Origin: Flagellimonas amoyensis
GTDB taxonomy: Bacteria; Bacteroidota; Bacteroidia; Flavobacteriales; Flavobacteriaceae
Direction: 5' to 3'
Assembly (NCBI RefSeq): GCF_003058265.1
Contig: NZ_QBUK01000004.1
Location: forward strand, 1-64,000
Length of the DNA: 64,000 nt
Under the pieces are notes generated by a model. That model saw only the letters and a list, made by a program, of their open reading frames with translations. It ran no database searches and had not been told where the DNA came from. The position numbers and the translations under genes were made by a program. Shown one piece after another: positions 35,699 to 44,033 of the stretch. Each line of letters begins with the position of its first letter. Within the stretch, counting starts at the first letter, position 1.

Positions 35699-37879
35699 TT
35701 AATTCCATGTGGGCCGGATTCCCGGAGCGAATGGAAACTGTAATGATTTGTAATATTCTAGGGTGTTCTCAGGTTTTTCCATTTCCTTTGGAAAATCCAT
35801 TTTTGAGTATGTTTGAAAATACAGCATGCAGGCATCACGCCACCACTTTGCTTCTTTCAATTGTATATCCAGCAATTGGGATACTTGATGGTGACGGAAT
35901 TCGTCAACATAAGGTTCCATCTCCTCCCAGGTCTGGATCATGGTACGGACTTGGTCCACGCCTTGTTGGTATTTCATCCCCAAACCATCCCAAAGTGTTC
36001 TTCCATTCCTCAACTGATGGTCCCAAGGCAAATGATGGAACCATAAGAGGTATTCTTCTGGGCAGGTATCAAGGTTTGAAAACCGCTTTTCGACCTCCGG
36101 GGCATATTGGGCCAAGGCATTACTGCCCGTGCTGGTCCTATCAAATCCAATTCCCTGGGCGTCCGCTTTATGGTAGTATACCGGGTTCCATTCGGGTCGG
36201 GAGAGGTTGTCCACCCAGGGGCCGGGACCATAATGGTGGCCTGTGTCAAACATATGGTGCAATCCCAGTGGGGTCATGTAGTTGACTACGGCTTCCCTGG
36301 ACTCCAGCATCATCTTCCTCACGGGTTCCACAAAATTTATATCATTGGTGAAAGTGCAGCGTAGCCATTCATTTGCAATGGTACCCGAATCAAGGTATGG
36401 ATCCCATGCCAATCGGCCAAAGCCGTACCAATCGGCTTGCCCAAAAGGATGGCCCGTCCAGTTGGCATCGGTCCCGATATTGGCTACCCCAGCCATTCCC
36501 GTCAATTTTTTATGGTCCAGGGAGCCGTCAATCACTTTTGCCACATATGAGCCTTTTCCCTTGCTGTAGGAGTCCGATTGAAGGACCTCTTCAAAGAGCT
36601 TGGGCAAATAGACCAAGTGCGTAGCAAAGCCCAAATATTCCTTTGTAATTTGAAATTCCATCATCAAAGGTGTCTGCGGCATTGCCCCGAACATGGGATG
36701 AAATGGTTCCCTCGGCTGAAAGTCAATGGCACCGTTCTTCACTTGGATCAATACATTGTCCCTATACTTCCCATCATCGGGCACAAACTCACTATAGGCT
36801 TGTTTGGCTCGGTCCGTCGGGTCATGTTCAGAATATACAAAGGCCCTCCAAATCACTACCCCCTGAAAAGGAGCAAGGGCGTCGGCCAGAAGGTTGGCCC
36901 CATCCAAATGGGTACGTCCGTAATTTTGTGGGCCGGGCTGTCCCTCTGAATTGGCCTTCACCAAAAAACCGCCAAAATCAGGGATGTGCTTATAAATTTC
37001 GGCCACTTTATCTTTCCACCATTGGATTACTTTGGGATCTAAAGGATCTGCTGTTTCCAGACCACCAATTTCGATAGGCGCGGAAAAGCGGGCGGTGAGA
37101 TACACCTTAATCCCGTACGGGCGGAACACATCTGCCAAAGCCTTTACCTTTTCCAAGTATTGTGGGGTGAGAATAAGACCATTGGCATTGACGTTGGTCA
37201 AAGCCGTACCATTGATCCCTATTGAAGCATTGGCCCTTGCATAGTCGATATAGCGTTGATCTATGTAATCGGGCAACGTATGCCAGTTCCATATGGAAAA
37301 TCCGGAATAGCCCCTTTCAACGGTACGGTCCAGATTGTCCCAATGGTTCAGCATTCTGATGTCCACCTTTGGTGATTCCTCAATATCAAGCCCATCCAAC
37401 GGACTGTGCATCTGGAGCAATCTTAAAAAATGGAACGTTCCGTATAAGAGGCCCAGCTCGTCATTGGAAGTGACCAATACATATGATCTACCTTCCTGCC
37501 TGATGGATTTGATGGCATAGCCTTCCTTATTGAGCTTGCTCCCATCAATATATCCTTTCAATTCGTTGGGCAGGTGGGCAAGCATGGAAACCACAAGCAT
37601 ATTTTCCTTGTCCCCATAGTGCCCAAAAACCACTTCCCTATCCAACAACCGCCCAAGGCCCATGTTGAGCTCTTTTTGGATCGCCCTCAAGGTTTCGGAC
37701 CCTTCCCCCAGATGAATGGCCTGAACCTGGTCTCTGTATGCCCGTAACAATGCATCATCCGATATCTTCCTGTAGTCCAACCAAAGGTCATATCCATTTC
37801 CCATTGAAAACAACGCATTGGAAATCAACAGGAAAACAATAAAAAGGCAGTTGGTCTTTATCTTCAAGGGCTGTATCAT
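35699..37879 (-). CDS. GH67 alpha-glucuronidase
   Basis: A protein of 726 residues from the ATG at 37879 with a signal peptide (MIQPLKIKTNCLFIVFLLIS, cleavage near ALFS). An N-terminal domain (GYDLWLDYRKI) precedes the GH67 catalytic barrel (RMLNHWDNLDRTVERGYSG; general acid Glu in LVKANSEGQPGP; YGRTHLDGANLLADAL; WRAFVYSEHDPTDRA) and the helical C-terminal domain (HHLPWDHQLRNGRTLWD). GH67 removes 4-O-methylglucuronate only from the non-reducing end of short xylo-oligosaccharides, the products of GH10. It heads the minus-strand operon GH67-SDR-uxuA-GH10-GH43. An upstream ATG at 37927 gives a poorer signal peptide. Confidence 0.95.
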   Translation of the reverse strand: MIQPLKIKTNCLFIVFLLISNALFSMGNGYDLWLDYRKISDDALLRAYRDQVQAIHLGEGSETLRAIQKELNMGLGRLLDREVVFGHYGDKENMLVVSMLAHLPNELKGYIDGSKLNKEGYAIKSIRQEGRSYVLVTSNDELGLLYGTFHFLRLLQMHSPLDGLDIEESPKVDIRMLNHWDNLDRTVERGYSGFSIWNWHTLPDYIDQRYIDYARANASIGINGTALTNVNANGLILTPQYLEKVKALADVFRPYGIKVYLTARFSAPIEIGGLETADPLDPKVIQWWKDKVAEIYKHIPDFGGFLVKANSEGQPGPQNYGRTHLDGANLLADALAPFQGVVIWRAFVYSEHDPTDRAKQAYSEFVPDDGKYRDNVLIQVKNGAIDFQPREPFHPMFGAMPQTPLMMEFQITKEYLGFATHLVYLPKLFEEVLQSDSYSKGKGSYVAKVIDGSLDHKKLTGMAGVANIGTDANWTGHPFGQADWYGFGRLAWDPYLDSGTIANEWLRCTFTNDINFVEPVRKMMLESREAVVNYMTPLGLHHMFDTGHHYGPGPWVDNLSRPEWNPVYYHKADAQGIGFDRTSTGSNALAQYAPEVEKRFSNLDTCPEEYLLWFHHLPWDHQLRNGRTLWDGLGMKYQQGVDQVRTMIQTWEEMEPYVDEFRHHQVSQLLDIQLKEAKWWRDACMLYFQTYSKMDFPKEMEKPENTLEYYKSLQFPFAPGIRPTWN

Positions 37880-37975
37880 GATGTAGCAATCGATGAAAAA
37901 ATGCTGTTTACGCAACAAATCAATCAATTGCGTTCGGTAAAATAAATAAAATATTTATAGATTTACAAAATAATT

Positions 37976-37991
37976 ACGCAATCGATTCCGA
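37976..37991. promoter_or_regulatory. LacI-type operator 4 (GH67 operon / uxaC divergent)
   Basis: ACGCAATCGATTCCGA, the same core as the other sites with one weaker half. Nearby are also ACGCAA (about 37909) and AATTGCGT (about 37926) half-sites with a wider spacing, possibly a second contact. The region 37880-38135 is the divergent promoter for the GH67 operon and uxaC. Confidence 0.7.
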
Positions 37992-38135
37992 AAATGAAAA
38001 TTTTTAGGGAAACTGAATTGTAAATGCATAAAAAACAACCTAGTACCAAAAGCCTCCTTCAACTCCCATCAACAAGAATACCGGAGAAAGATCGTATTCT
38101 GGCACAACCATTTACTTTCATCTAAAGACTGACTT

Positions 38136-39566
38136 ATGAAAAACTTTATCCATGACGATTTTTTGTTGGAGACCGACCACGCCAAGGAACTATATCACGA
38201 TTATGCCAAAAACCAACCCATCATAGATTACCACTCCCATCTGCCCCCAAGTGAGTTGGCGGAAAACAAAAAATTTGAAAACATGGTCCAGCTCTGGATT
38301 GACGGCGATCATTATAAGTGGAGGGCCATGCGTGCCTTGGGCATTCCTGAAAAATACATAACAGGGGATGCACCGGACAGTGAAAAGTTCAAGAAATGGG
38401 CAGAAACGGTTCCCTATGCCCTTCGTAATCCCCTATACCACTGGACCCATCTGGAACTTGGCCGTTATTTTGGCATCCATGACCTTTTGGGACCCAAAAC
38501 TGCTGAAAAAATATACGAAGAATGTAACGCCAAACTAGATTTGGAGGATTATTCGGCTCGTGGCTTGATAGAGAGGATGAACGTTGAGGTGGTATGCACT
38601 ACGGATGACCCTCTGGACAATCTGGACCATCACAGGAACCTTGCCGCATCGGGTTGGCCCGTGAAGGTGCTCCCCACGTTCAGGCCGGATGGGCTTATTT
38701 TTATTGAAAAAGAAACCTTCACCGATTACCTAGCTTCCCTTTCCAGAATCACCGACATCAAGATCACTGATTTTGAAACCTTAGGCCAGGCCATCAAAAA
38801 AAGAGTGGAGCATTTCCATAAAAACGGTTGCCGACTTTCGGACCATGGCCTTCCACATGCTTATGCGGTGGATTTTACAGAGGTAGAAATCAATAACATC
38901 CTATCGGAGCGTCTAAAGGGAAAGACCATCTCAAAAAAAGAGACGGCACAATACAAATCTGCCATCCTTGGTCTTTTGGGTGGCTTCTACACCGAAAAAA
39001 ATTGGACCATGCAACTCCATTTGGGACCCATTCGGGATACCAACGAAGCCATTTTGTCCAAAGTTGGCATCAATGCAGGAGTGGACAGTATCGGTGATTT
39101 TCAGCAGGCCGAACAGCTTGCCGGTCTATTGAACAGACTGAACAATAAGGGACATCTTCCAAAGACCGTGCTCTATAACTCAAACCCCAATGACAATGAA
39201 CTGTTTGCCACCATGGCGGGCAACTTCAACGGGGATGGCATCAAGGGCAAGGTCCAGTTTGGGGCAGCTTGGTGGTTCTTGGACCAAATGGATGGCATCA
39301 CCAACCAATTGAACGCACTTTCCAATATGGGACTGTTGAGCTGTTCCGTTGGAATGCTTACGGACAGTCGGAGTTTTTTATCCTTCCCACGGCATGAATA
39401 TTACAGAAGGATCCTTTGCAATGTGTTGGGCAATGATATCAAGGCCGGTCTTTTACCAAACGATATGGAATGGATCGGAAAAATCGTAACGGACATTACC
39501 TATAACAATGCCAAGGATTTTTTCCAGTTTCCAAGTTTAGTGGAACAAGTTCCTTTGGAAAATTGA
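38136..39566 (+). CDS. uxaC: Glucuronate isomerase
   Basis: A protein of 476 residues, close to the usual 470. It belongs to the UxaC branch of the amidohydrolase superfamily: DYHSHLPPSELAENKKFENM with metal-binding His residues near the N-terminus, LFGIHDLLGPKTAE-like text, VVCTTDDPLDNLDHH, MQLHLGPIRDTNEAI, GKVQFGAAWWFLDQMDGI and the C-terminal LGMLTDSRSF-type segment with RHEYYRRILCNVLG. It converts D-glucuronate to D-fructuronate (and galacturonate to tagaturonate) in the cytoplasm, the entry step for uronic acid freed by GH67/GH115. It is transcribed away from the GH67 operon under operator 4. Confidence 0.96.
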   Translation: MKNFIHDDFLLETDHAKELYHDYAKNQPIIDYHSHLPPSELAENKKFENMVQLWIDGDHYKWRAMRALGIPEKYITGDAPDSEKFKKWAETVPYALRNPLYHWTHLELGRYFGIHDLLGPKTAEKIYEECNAKLDLEDYSARGLIERMNVEVVCTTDDPLDNLDHHRNLAASGWPVKVLPTFRPDGLIFIEKETFTDYLASLSRITDIKITDFETLGQAIKKRVEHFHKNGCRLSDHGLPHAYAVDFTEVEINNILSERLKGKTISKKETAQYKSAILGLLGGFYTEKNWTMQLHLGPIRDTNEAILSKVGINAGVDSIGDFQQAEQLAGLLNRLNNKGHLPKTVLYNSNPNDNELFATMAGNFNGDGIKGKVQFGAAWWFLDQMDGITNQLNALSNMGLLSCSVGMLTDSRSFLSFPRHEYYRRILCNVLGNDIKAGLLPNDMEWIGKIVTDITYNNAKDFFQFPSLVEQVPLEN

Positions 39567-39623
39567 TGAGCTCTCCTCATACAGTATTACTCTCCTATTC
39601 TAAAAGGCAATGCCTGTATTGAT

Positions 39624-40679
39624 TCAGCTAGTTTTGGACCGGAGCAGCCTTGCCCTTCTCAGCGAGGAGTCCCTCACGATGATCTCTGTTCCAAGAACCG
39701 TTATCTCGGTAAGGTCTGCATCATAATTTTGGCCGGAGTGGTTCAGGATGCGTTTGGCCGAAATGGCCCCCATTTTACTGGCCGGGTGCGATACGGTGGA
39801 TAGTGAAGGTTGCATAATGGAAGCTATGGGATCGTCATTGAACCCTATCACGGCCAATTCCTGGGGAACCTCTACCCCCATTTTTTTGGCGCACATAATG
39901 GCACTCACAGCGGCCGTGTCGTTTGCAGAGAATATGCCATCTGGTGGTTCGGGCATTTTCAGAAGCTTTTTTGTGGCCTTGTTCCCTTCCTCAAAACTCA
40001 AAGTCTTGAAATGGATGATCAGTTCATCTCTAATGGGCAGGCCAGACTCTCGCAGAGCGTCCAGATAGCCTTTTTTCCTTTCTTCATAAATGTTCCTGTG
40101 CTGCGCCCCTGCAAAATGGGCAATCCTGGTACACCCTTGGTCTATCAAATGTTTGGTGGCGGAGTATCCAGCGGTGTAGTTGTCTATCACCACTTTGTAC
40201 GAATTGAAGTTGTCCGGCACCCTATCCACAAAGACAATGGGGATACCCTGGTCTATAAACTTCTGAAAATGGGCCATGTCCACCGTTTCCATGGACAGGG
40301 AAACAATAAGCCCCGTAATCCTACTGTCATATAGGGCGTTGCAGTTGCTCACCTCATTTTCATACATATCGTTGGACTGGCTGATCAGCACATTATAACC
40401 GGCCTTTCGAGCGGTTTCCTCAATACCACTGATCAAGGAGGCCATAAATGGACGGTTTATCCGAGAGATGAGCACACCTATTGTATTGCTCTTGTTGTTC
40501 CTGAGACCTGCAGCTAAATTATTGGGACGGTACCCCATTCCCTCGGCAGCCTCTTTGATCAGCTTGATGGTTTTCTTACTGATGCTCTTATGGTTGTTCA
40601 AAGCTCTGGAAATCGTCGAAGGAGAATAGTTCAATTCTTTGGCGAGATCGTAGATGGTAACCTCCTTTTTAATCTTCAT
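39624..40679 (-). CDS. LacI-family regulator of the xylan/glucuronate locus
   Basis: A protein of 351 residues: a LacI-type HTH at the N-terminus (TIYDLAKELNYSPSTISRAL, hinge GYRPNNLAAGLRNNKSN) followed by a periplasmic-binding-protein-like sensor (about 62-340; IGVLISRINRPFMASLISGIEE, DGIFSANDTAAVSAIMCAKK, AVIGFNDDPIASIMQPSLSTV). It lies convergent to uxaC and divergent from the symporter gene, whose promoter carries operator 5, so it may autoregulate. The five palindromes in the locus fit its expected binding sites. The inducer is probably glucuronate, fructuronate or a xylo-oligosaccharide; this cannot be decided from sequence. Confidence 0.92.
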   Translation of the reverse strand: MKIKKEVTIYDLAKELNYSPSTISRALNNHKSISKKTIKLIKEAAEGMGYRPNNLAAGLRNNKSNTIGVLISRINRPFMASLISGIEETARKAGYNVLISQSNDMYENEVSNCNALYDSRITGLIVSLSMETVDMAHFQKFIDQGIPIVFVDRVPDNFNSYKVVIDNYTAGYSATKHLIDQGCTRIAHFAGAQHRNIYEERKKGYLDALRESGLPIRDELIIHFKTLSFEEGNKATKKLLKMPEPPDGIFSANDTAAVSAIMCAKKMGVEVPQELAVIGFNDDPIASIMQPSLSTVSHPASKMGAISAKRILNHSGQNYDADLTEITVLGTEIIVRDSSLRRARLLRSKTS

Positions 40680-40908
40680 CTGTCAAATACCGTTAGGTTC
40701 TTTATGCCCGATAATGGGATAAGCTTGAATTTCAATTTACTAAATTAACTTTTAGTTTCCTTTTAGAATAATTTTTTTCATTTGTCCAATGACACCCGTT
40801 CATTAAAAATTGCTTGTTTTTCAGAAACTTCCACTTAATTTTCCTTTTTTAGGAGCTTGGATGCCAAAAAAATTCATCATCCTTAAAATAAATTGAGAAA
40901 ATAAATAT

Positions 40909-40924
40909 ACGCAATCGATTCCGT
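40909..40924. promoter_or_regulatory. LacI-type operator 5 (lacI / symporter divergent)
   Basis: ACGCAATCGATTCCGT, matching operator 4 in 15 of 16 positions. TATATTTG (40929-40936), a Bacteroidota -7-like box, follows 4 bp later toward the symporter gene. The remaining leader to 41237 holds only a 63-codon frame without support. The distance to the LacI start is 230 bp. Confidence 0.75.
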
Positions 40925-41237
40925 TAATTATATTTGAACGGCACAAATAAACAATTTGATACATGTAGTGCATATGTTTCAATGCTATCAGCAGATGAGA
41001 TGTACCATTACAAAAGTAAAATTATGCCAACATGAAATATAATTGCTATATCACTTTAAAATTTGGGATCGGTAAGGCATTCGAAGAGGGAAGACTTACT
41101 TTGGAGGACCTCCATACACATGCATGCCTCTTCCTACCCAGATATCAAAAAGCGGAGCGGAAAGCAAGAATTGTTCGAAAATATCATCAACCAGTACATT
41201 TAAATAATCCCCTAACAAGCTAAACCCAAAACAACTT

Positions 41238-42890
41238 ATGGAATCAGTTTTAGAGAGACCGGATTGGATCGTTCTCGGCATTTATTTCTTGGCCCTTATC
41301 GCCGTGGCCGCATGGGTGGTCCTCCAGAAGAACAAGGATACAGAAGATTACTTTTTGGCAGGAAGGAACGTGGGTTGGTTCGTCATCGGAGCTTCCATTT
41401 TTGCATCGAATATTGGATCGGAACACGTGGTGGGACTTGCCGGCACTGGATTTGAATCGGGTACGCCCATGGCCCATTACGAGCTTCATGCCTGGATTGT
41501 GTTGTTATTGGGCTGGCTCTTTCTCCCCTTTTATATCAGAAGTGGGGCATTCACCATGCCAGAGTTTCTTGAAAAACGGTTCGATAGCCGCTCCCGTTGG
41601 TTCCTTTCCATTTTTTCGTTGGTCGCTTATGTATTGACCAAGGTTTCCGTCACCATTTATGCAGGGGGTATCGTGGTATCAGAACTATTGGGCATCCCTT
41701 TCTGGTACGGCGCCATCGGGGTGGTGGTCTTTACCGGGATCTATACCATCGTCGGTGGGATGAAGGCCGTAATCTATACTGAGACCTTGCAGACCGTAAT
41801 CTTGATTTTGGGCTCGTTGATCATCACCTATCTGGGCTTACAAGAAGTGGGTGGCTGGGGACAACTTAGGGAAACGGTGACATCTGTCAGTCCAGATCAT
41901 TTCAACATGTGGCGCCCCATGAGCGATCCCCAGTTCCCATGGACCGGCCTTTTGATCGGCGGAACCATCGTAGGAATCTGGTACTGGTGTACAGACCAGT
42001 ACATTGTACAGCGTACATTGGCTGCGAACAACATTAAAATTGGAAGACGGGGTGCCATTTTTGGGGCCTATCTGAAACTGATGCCCATCCTGATTTTTTT
42101 GGTGCCAGGAATCATTGCCTTTGCCCTGACCATTCAAAACCCCGAAGTATTTAACGTTGACCGTGCCGATAGGGCATTCCCTATGCTGGTAAAGACGCTT
42201 CTTCCTGTTGGGTTGAAAGGTTTGGTGGCCGGTGGGCTTATGGCCGCTCTTATGAGTTCGTTGGCATCTGTGTTCAACTCCTGTTCCACCATTTTCACCA
42301 TTGACATCTATAAAAAACTCCGTCCGGAAAAGACCGAACGTGAACTATTGACCATTGGCAAAGTGGCCACTGGCATCATTGTGGTTCTGGGAATCATTTG
42401 GATACCCATTATGGACAAGATAGGTGGCGGGGTTATGTACCAATATCTTCAAAATGTGCAATCCTACATCGCGCCCCCGGTCACCACAGTGTTCCTTTTG
42501 GGCATTCTCTGGAAACGGGTCAATTCCAAAGCGGCCATCACCACGCTCACGGCCGGATTGGTACTTTTGGTGCTTCGGTTGGGTTCAGAAATTTATTATC
42601 AACCACAAATTGCCGCCAATGCAGAAGTGTCTGGTTTCCTTTTCCAGTTTGCAACGGTGAACTTTGCCCATATGGCCATTTTTATGTTCCTGTTTTCCGT
42701 AGTCCTATGTATTTTGGTCACCTTGGCCACCTCACCGCCTGACTATATAAAGATCAAAGGGCTTTCCATGGGCACATTGTCCGCAGATGACAAAGCGGCC
42801 ACCAAGGCCAGCTATAGCACTATTGATGTAGTGCTCTCGGTGCTGTTGGTAATCATCGTAATTGTTATATTATCCTATTTCACAGGATAG
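41238..42890 (+). CDS. SSS-family sodium/solute symporter (SGLT-like)
   Basis: A polytopic inner-membrane protein of 550 residues with about 14 hydrophobic segments. Family signatures include DYFLAGRNVGWFVIGASIFASNIGSEH, VGLAGTGFESG, GGMKAVIYTETLQTVILILG, WYWCTDQYIVQRTLAA and the RPEKTERELLTIGKVATGI region. It carries a sugar or sugar acid across the inner membrane with sodium. Beside uxaC/uxuA and a LacI operator, glucuronate or (aldouronic) xylo-oligosaccharide is the likely cargo. Its stop is followed by a clear terminator. Confidence 0.9.
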   Translation: MESVLERPDWIVLGIYFLALIAVAAWVVLQKNKDTEDYFLAGRNVGWFVIGASIFASNIGSEHVVGLAGTGFESGTPMAHYELHAWIVLLLGWLFLPFYIRSGAFTMPEFLEKRFDSRSRWFLSIFSLVAYVLTKVSVTIYAGGIVVSELLGIPFWYGAIGVVVFTGIYTIVGGMKAVIYTETLQTVILILGSLIITYLGLQEVGGWGQLRETVTSVSPDHFNMWRPMSDPQFPWTGLLIGGTIVGIWYWCTDQYIVQRTLAANNIKIGRRGAIFGAYLKLMPILIFLVPGIIAFALTIQNPEVFNVDRADRAFPMLVKTLLPVGLKGLVAGGLMAALMSSLASVFNSCSTIFTIDIYKKLRPEKTERELLTIGKVATGIIVVLGIIWIPIMDKIGGGVMYQYLQNVQSYIAPPVTTVFLLGILWKRVNSKAAITTLTAGLVLLVLRLGSEIYYQPQIAANAEVSGFLFQFATVNFAHMAIFMFLFSVVLCILVTLATSPPDYIKIKGLSMGTLSADDKAATKASYSTIDVVLSVLLVIIVIVILSYFTG

Positions 42891-42932
42891 GACAGATTAC
42901 GTTATTCATGGTAAAAATGCGACTCATTTTGC

Positions 42933-42963
42933 AAAACCTGTAGGTTGTTTACTTACAGGTTTT
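42933..42963 (+). terminator. Terminator after the symporter gene
   Basis: AAAACCTGTA (42933-42942) pairs perfectly with TACAGGTTTT (42954-42963) around an 11-base loop, followed by TTGT. It also lies between the symporter stop and the convergent CBM9-like gene. Confidence 0.7.
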
Positions 42964-43022
42964 TGTCTTATATAATTTCAATCAAAACCATCACCTAAGA
43001 ATATACCAAAACTGCCCTTTGA

Positions 43023-43670
43023 TCAAAAATCTACCAATTTCAATCTCCCGAACGAACTGGGCACATGAAAATCCGGTTCCTGCAGTTTAGGGTCCACCCA
43101 TGTAATCCATACAAACTCCGATTCGGTGTCCGGGAAATGTCCCAAATTCTGGCAATCTCCCCTGTAAATTCCAGCCCCGATGACCCCATTCTTCAAAATA
43201 TCAAGATTTTTCAAAGATTCCAAACTCACTTTCAGCTCCACCCCATAACCAGATTCCGTTCGGACAGCTTTGGCAGATAGGTGACCTTTTGGCCACGACC
43301 ATTCATAATCAAACTCCCTGTAAAATGTAGCTGTGTAATCCAATATCCTACCATCGGGGTCGACTTCCAAACAGTAGTAGGTATTCAACTTTGCATCCAC
43401 TTGGAAAAAGATTTCCACACGGTCTCCATGCACTACCTCCATCTTGTGGCCCGACACCTTTTGCACATGGACTGCGCTGTCCTCTACCCTATAGCGCAAG
43501 TAAAGCCACTCCTTGTCGTGACAGGCTTTAAACTCCGTTTTTTGAATAGGCCGTGTATTCCAGGGCTGTTTGAAATCGGTCAAGGCCGGGAGACTTTCCC
43601 AAACCCCTTCTTTTACAATCCCATCTGTAATGGCCCTAACCTCATATATATGTATTGTATCTTCTCCCAT
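43023..43670 (-). CDS. CBM9-like carbohydrate-binding protein without signal peptide
   Basis: A protein of 215 residues consisting of one CBM9-like beta-sandwich domain (family 9-like carbohydrate-binding, related to DOMON/cytochrome-type sensor folds). Visible are EFKACHDKEWLYLRYRVEDS, VHGDRVEIFFQ, YYCLEVDPDGRILDY, YGVELKVSLESL and the terminal FGRLKLVDF. No signal peptide is present, so it would be cytoplasmic or its start is wrong; no upstream ATG gives a signal. It is a lone gene between the symporter and the second cluster. The role is unknown; binding of a sugar acid or heme are both possible for the fold. Confidence 0.75.
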   Translation of the reverse strand: MGEDTIHIYEVRAITDGIVKEGVWESLPALTDFKQPWNTRPIQKTEFKACHDKEWLYLRYRVEDSAVHVQKVSGHKMEVVHGDRVEIFFQVDAKLNTYYCLEVDPDGRILDYTATFYREFDYEWSWPKGHLSAKAVRTESGYGVELKVSLESLKNLDILKNGVIGAGIYRGDCQNLGHFPDTESEFVWITWVDPKLQEPDFHVPSSFGRLKLVDF

Positions 43671-44033
43671 GCAATAGAAATATCAAATTTGACCAAGGTT
43701 CGATTCCCTCAATTACCTAACTAGACCTACCTAAAACAAATCTTGAGGTTCAAATACGGTTTTTAACAAAAGAAATCCAATATAAAACAACTTTTTTTTA
43801 ACTTAGCGAAAGTTTTAAATGTATTTTTTCTTTCAAAACATTATTTTTTATAAAATAAAGATAGCAAAAATACAACTTTTGGGTTATTTTTTCCTTGGCT
43901 CGGAAACCATACCCGAAAGATACACATAGATTAGATTTTCGGAACGGTTTATCTTATCTGTTTTGACCCTTAATGACCAACCCAATGTTTGGAAGTAGTT
44001 TTTAGTTCCCGAATAATTCCAAAGACGACCAAA
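43671..44033. other. AT-rich intergenic stretch without a gene
   Basis: The stretch holds T- and A-rich tracts around 43791-43880 and presumably the divergent promoters of the CBM9-like and FG-GAP genes. No LacI-type palindrome like those of the xylan locus is found here, so the second cluster is probably under different control. Confidence 0.5.

Noticed and set aside
35248..36285. Long 345-codon plus-strand frame
   Set aside because: It is antisense to the well-supported SDR and GH67 genes; composition alone opens this frame.
41032..41223. 63-codon frame just before the symporter
   Set aside because: No family resemblance and it lies in a leader after the operator and -7-like box; probably chance.
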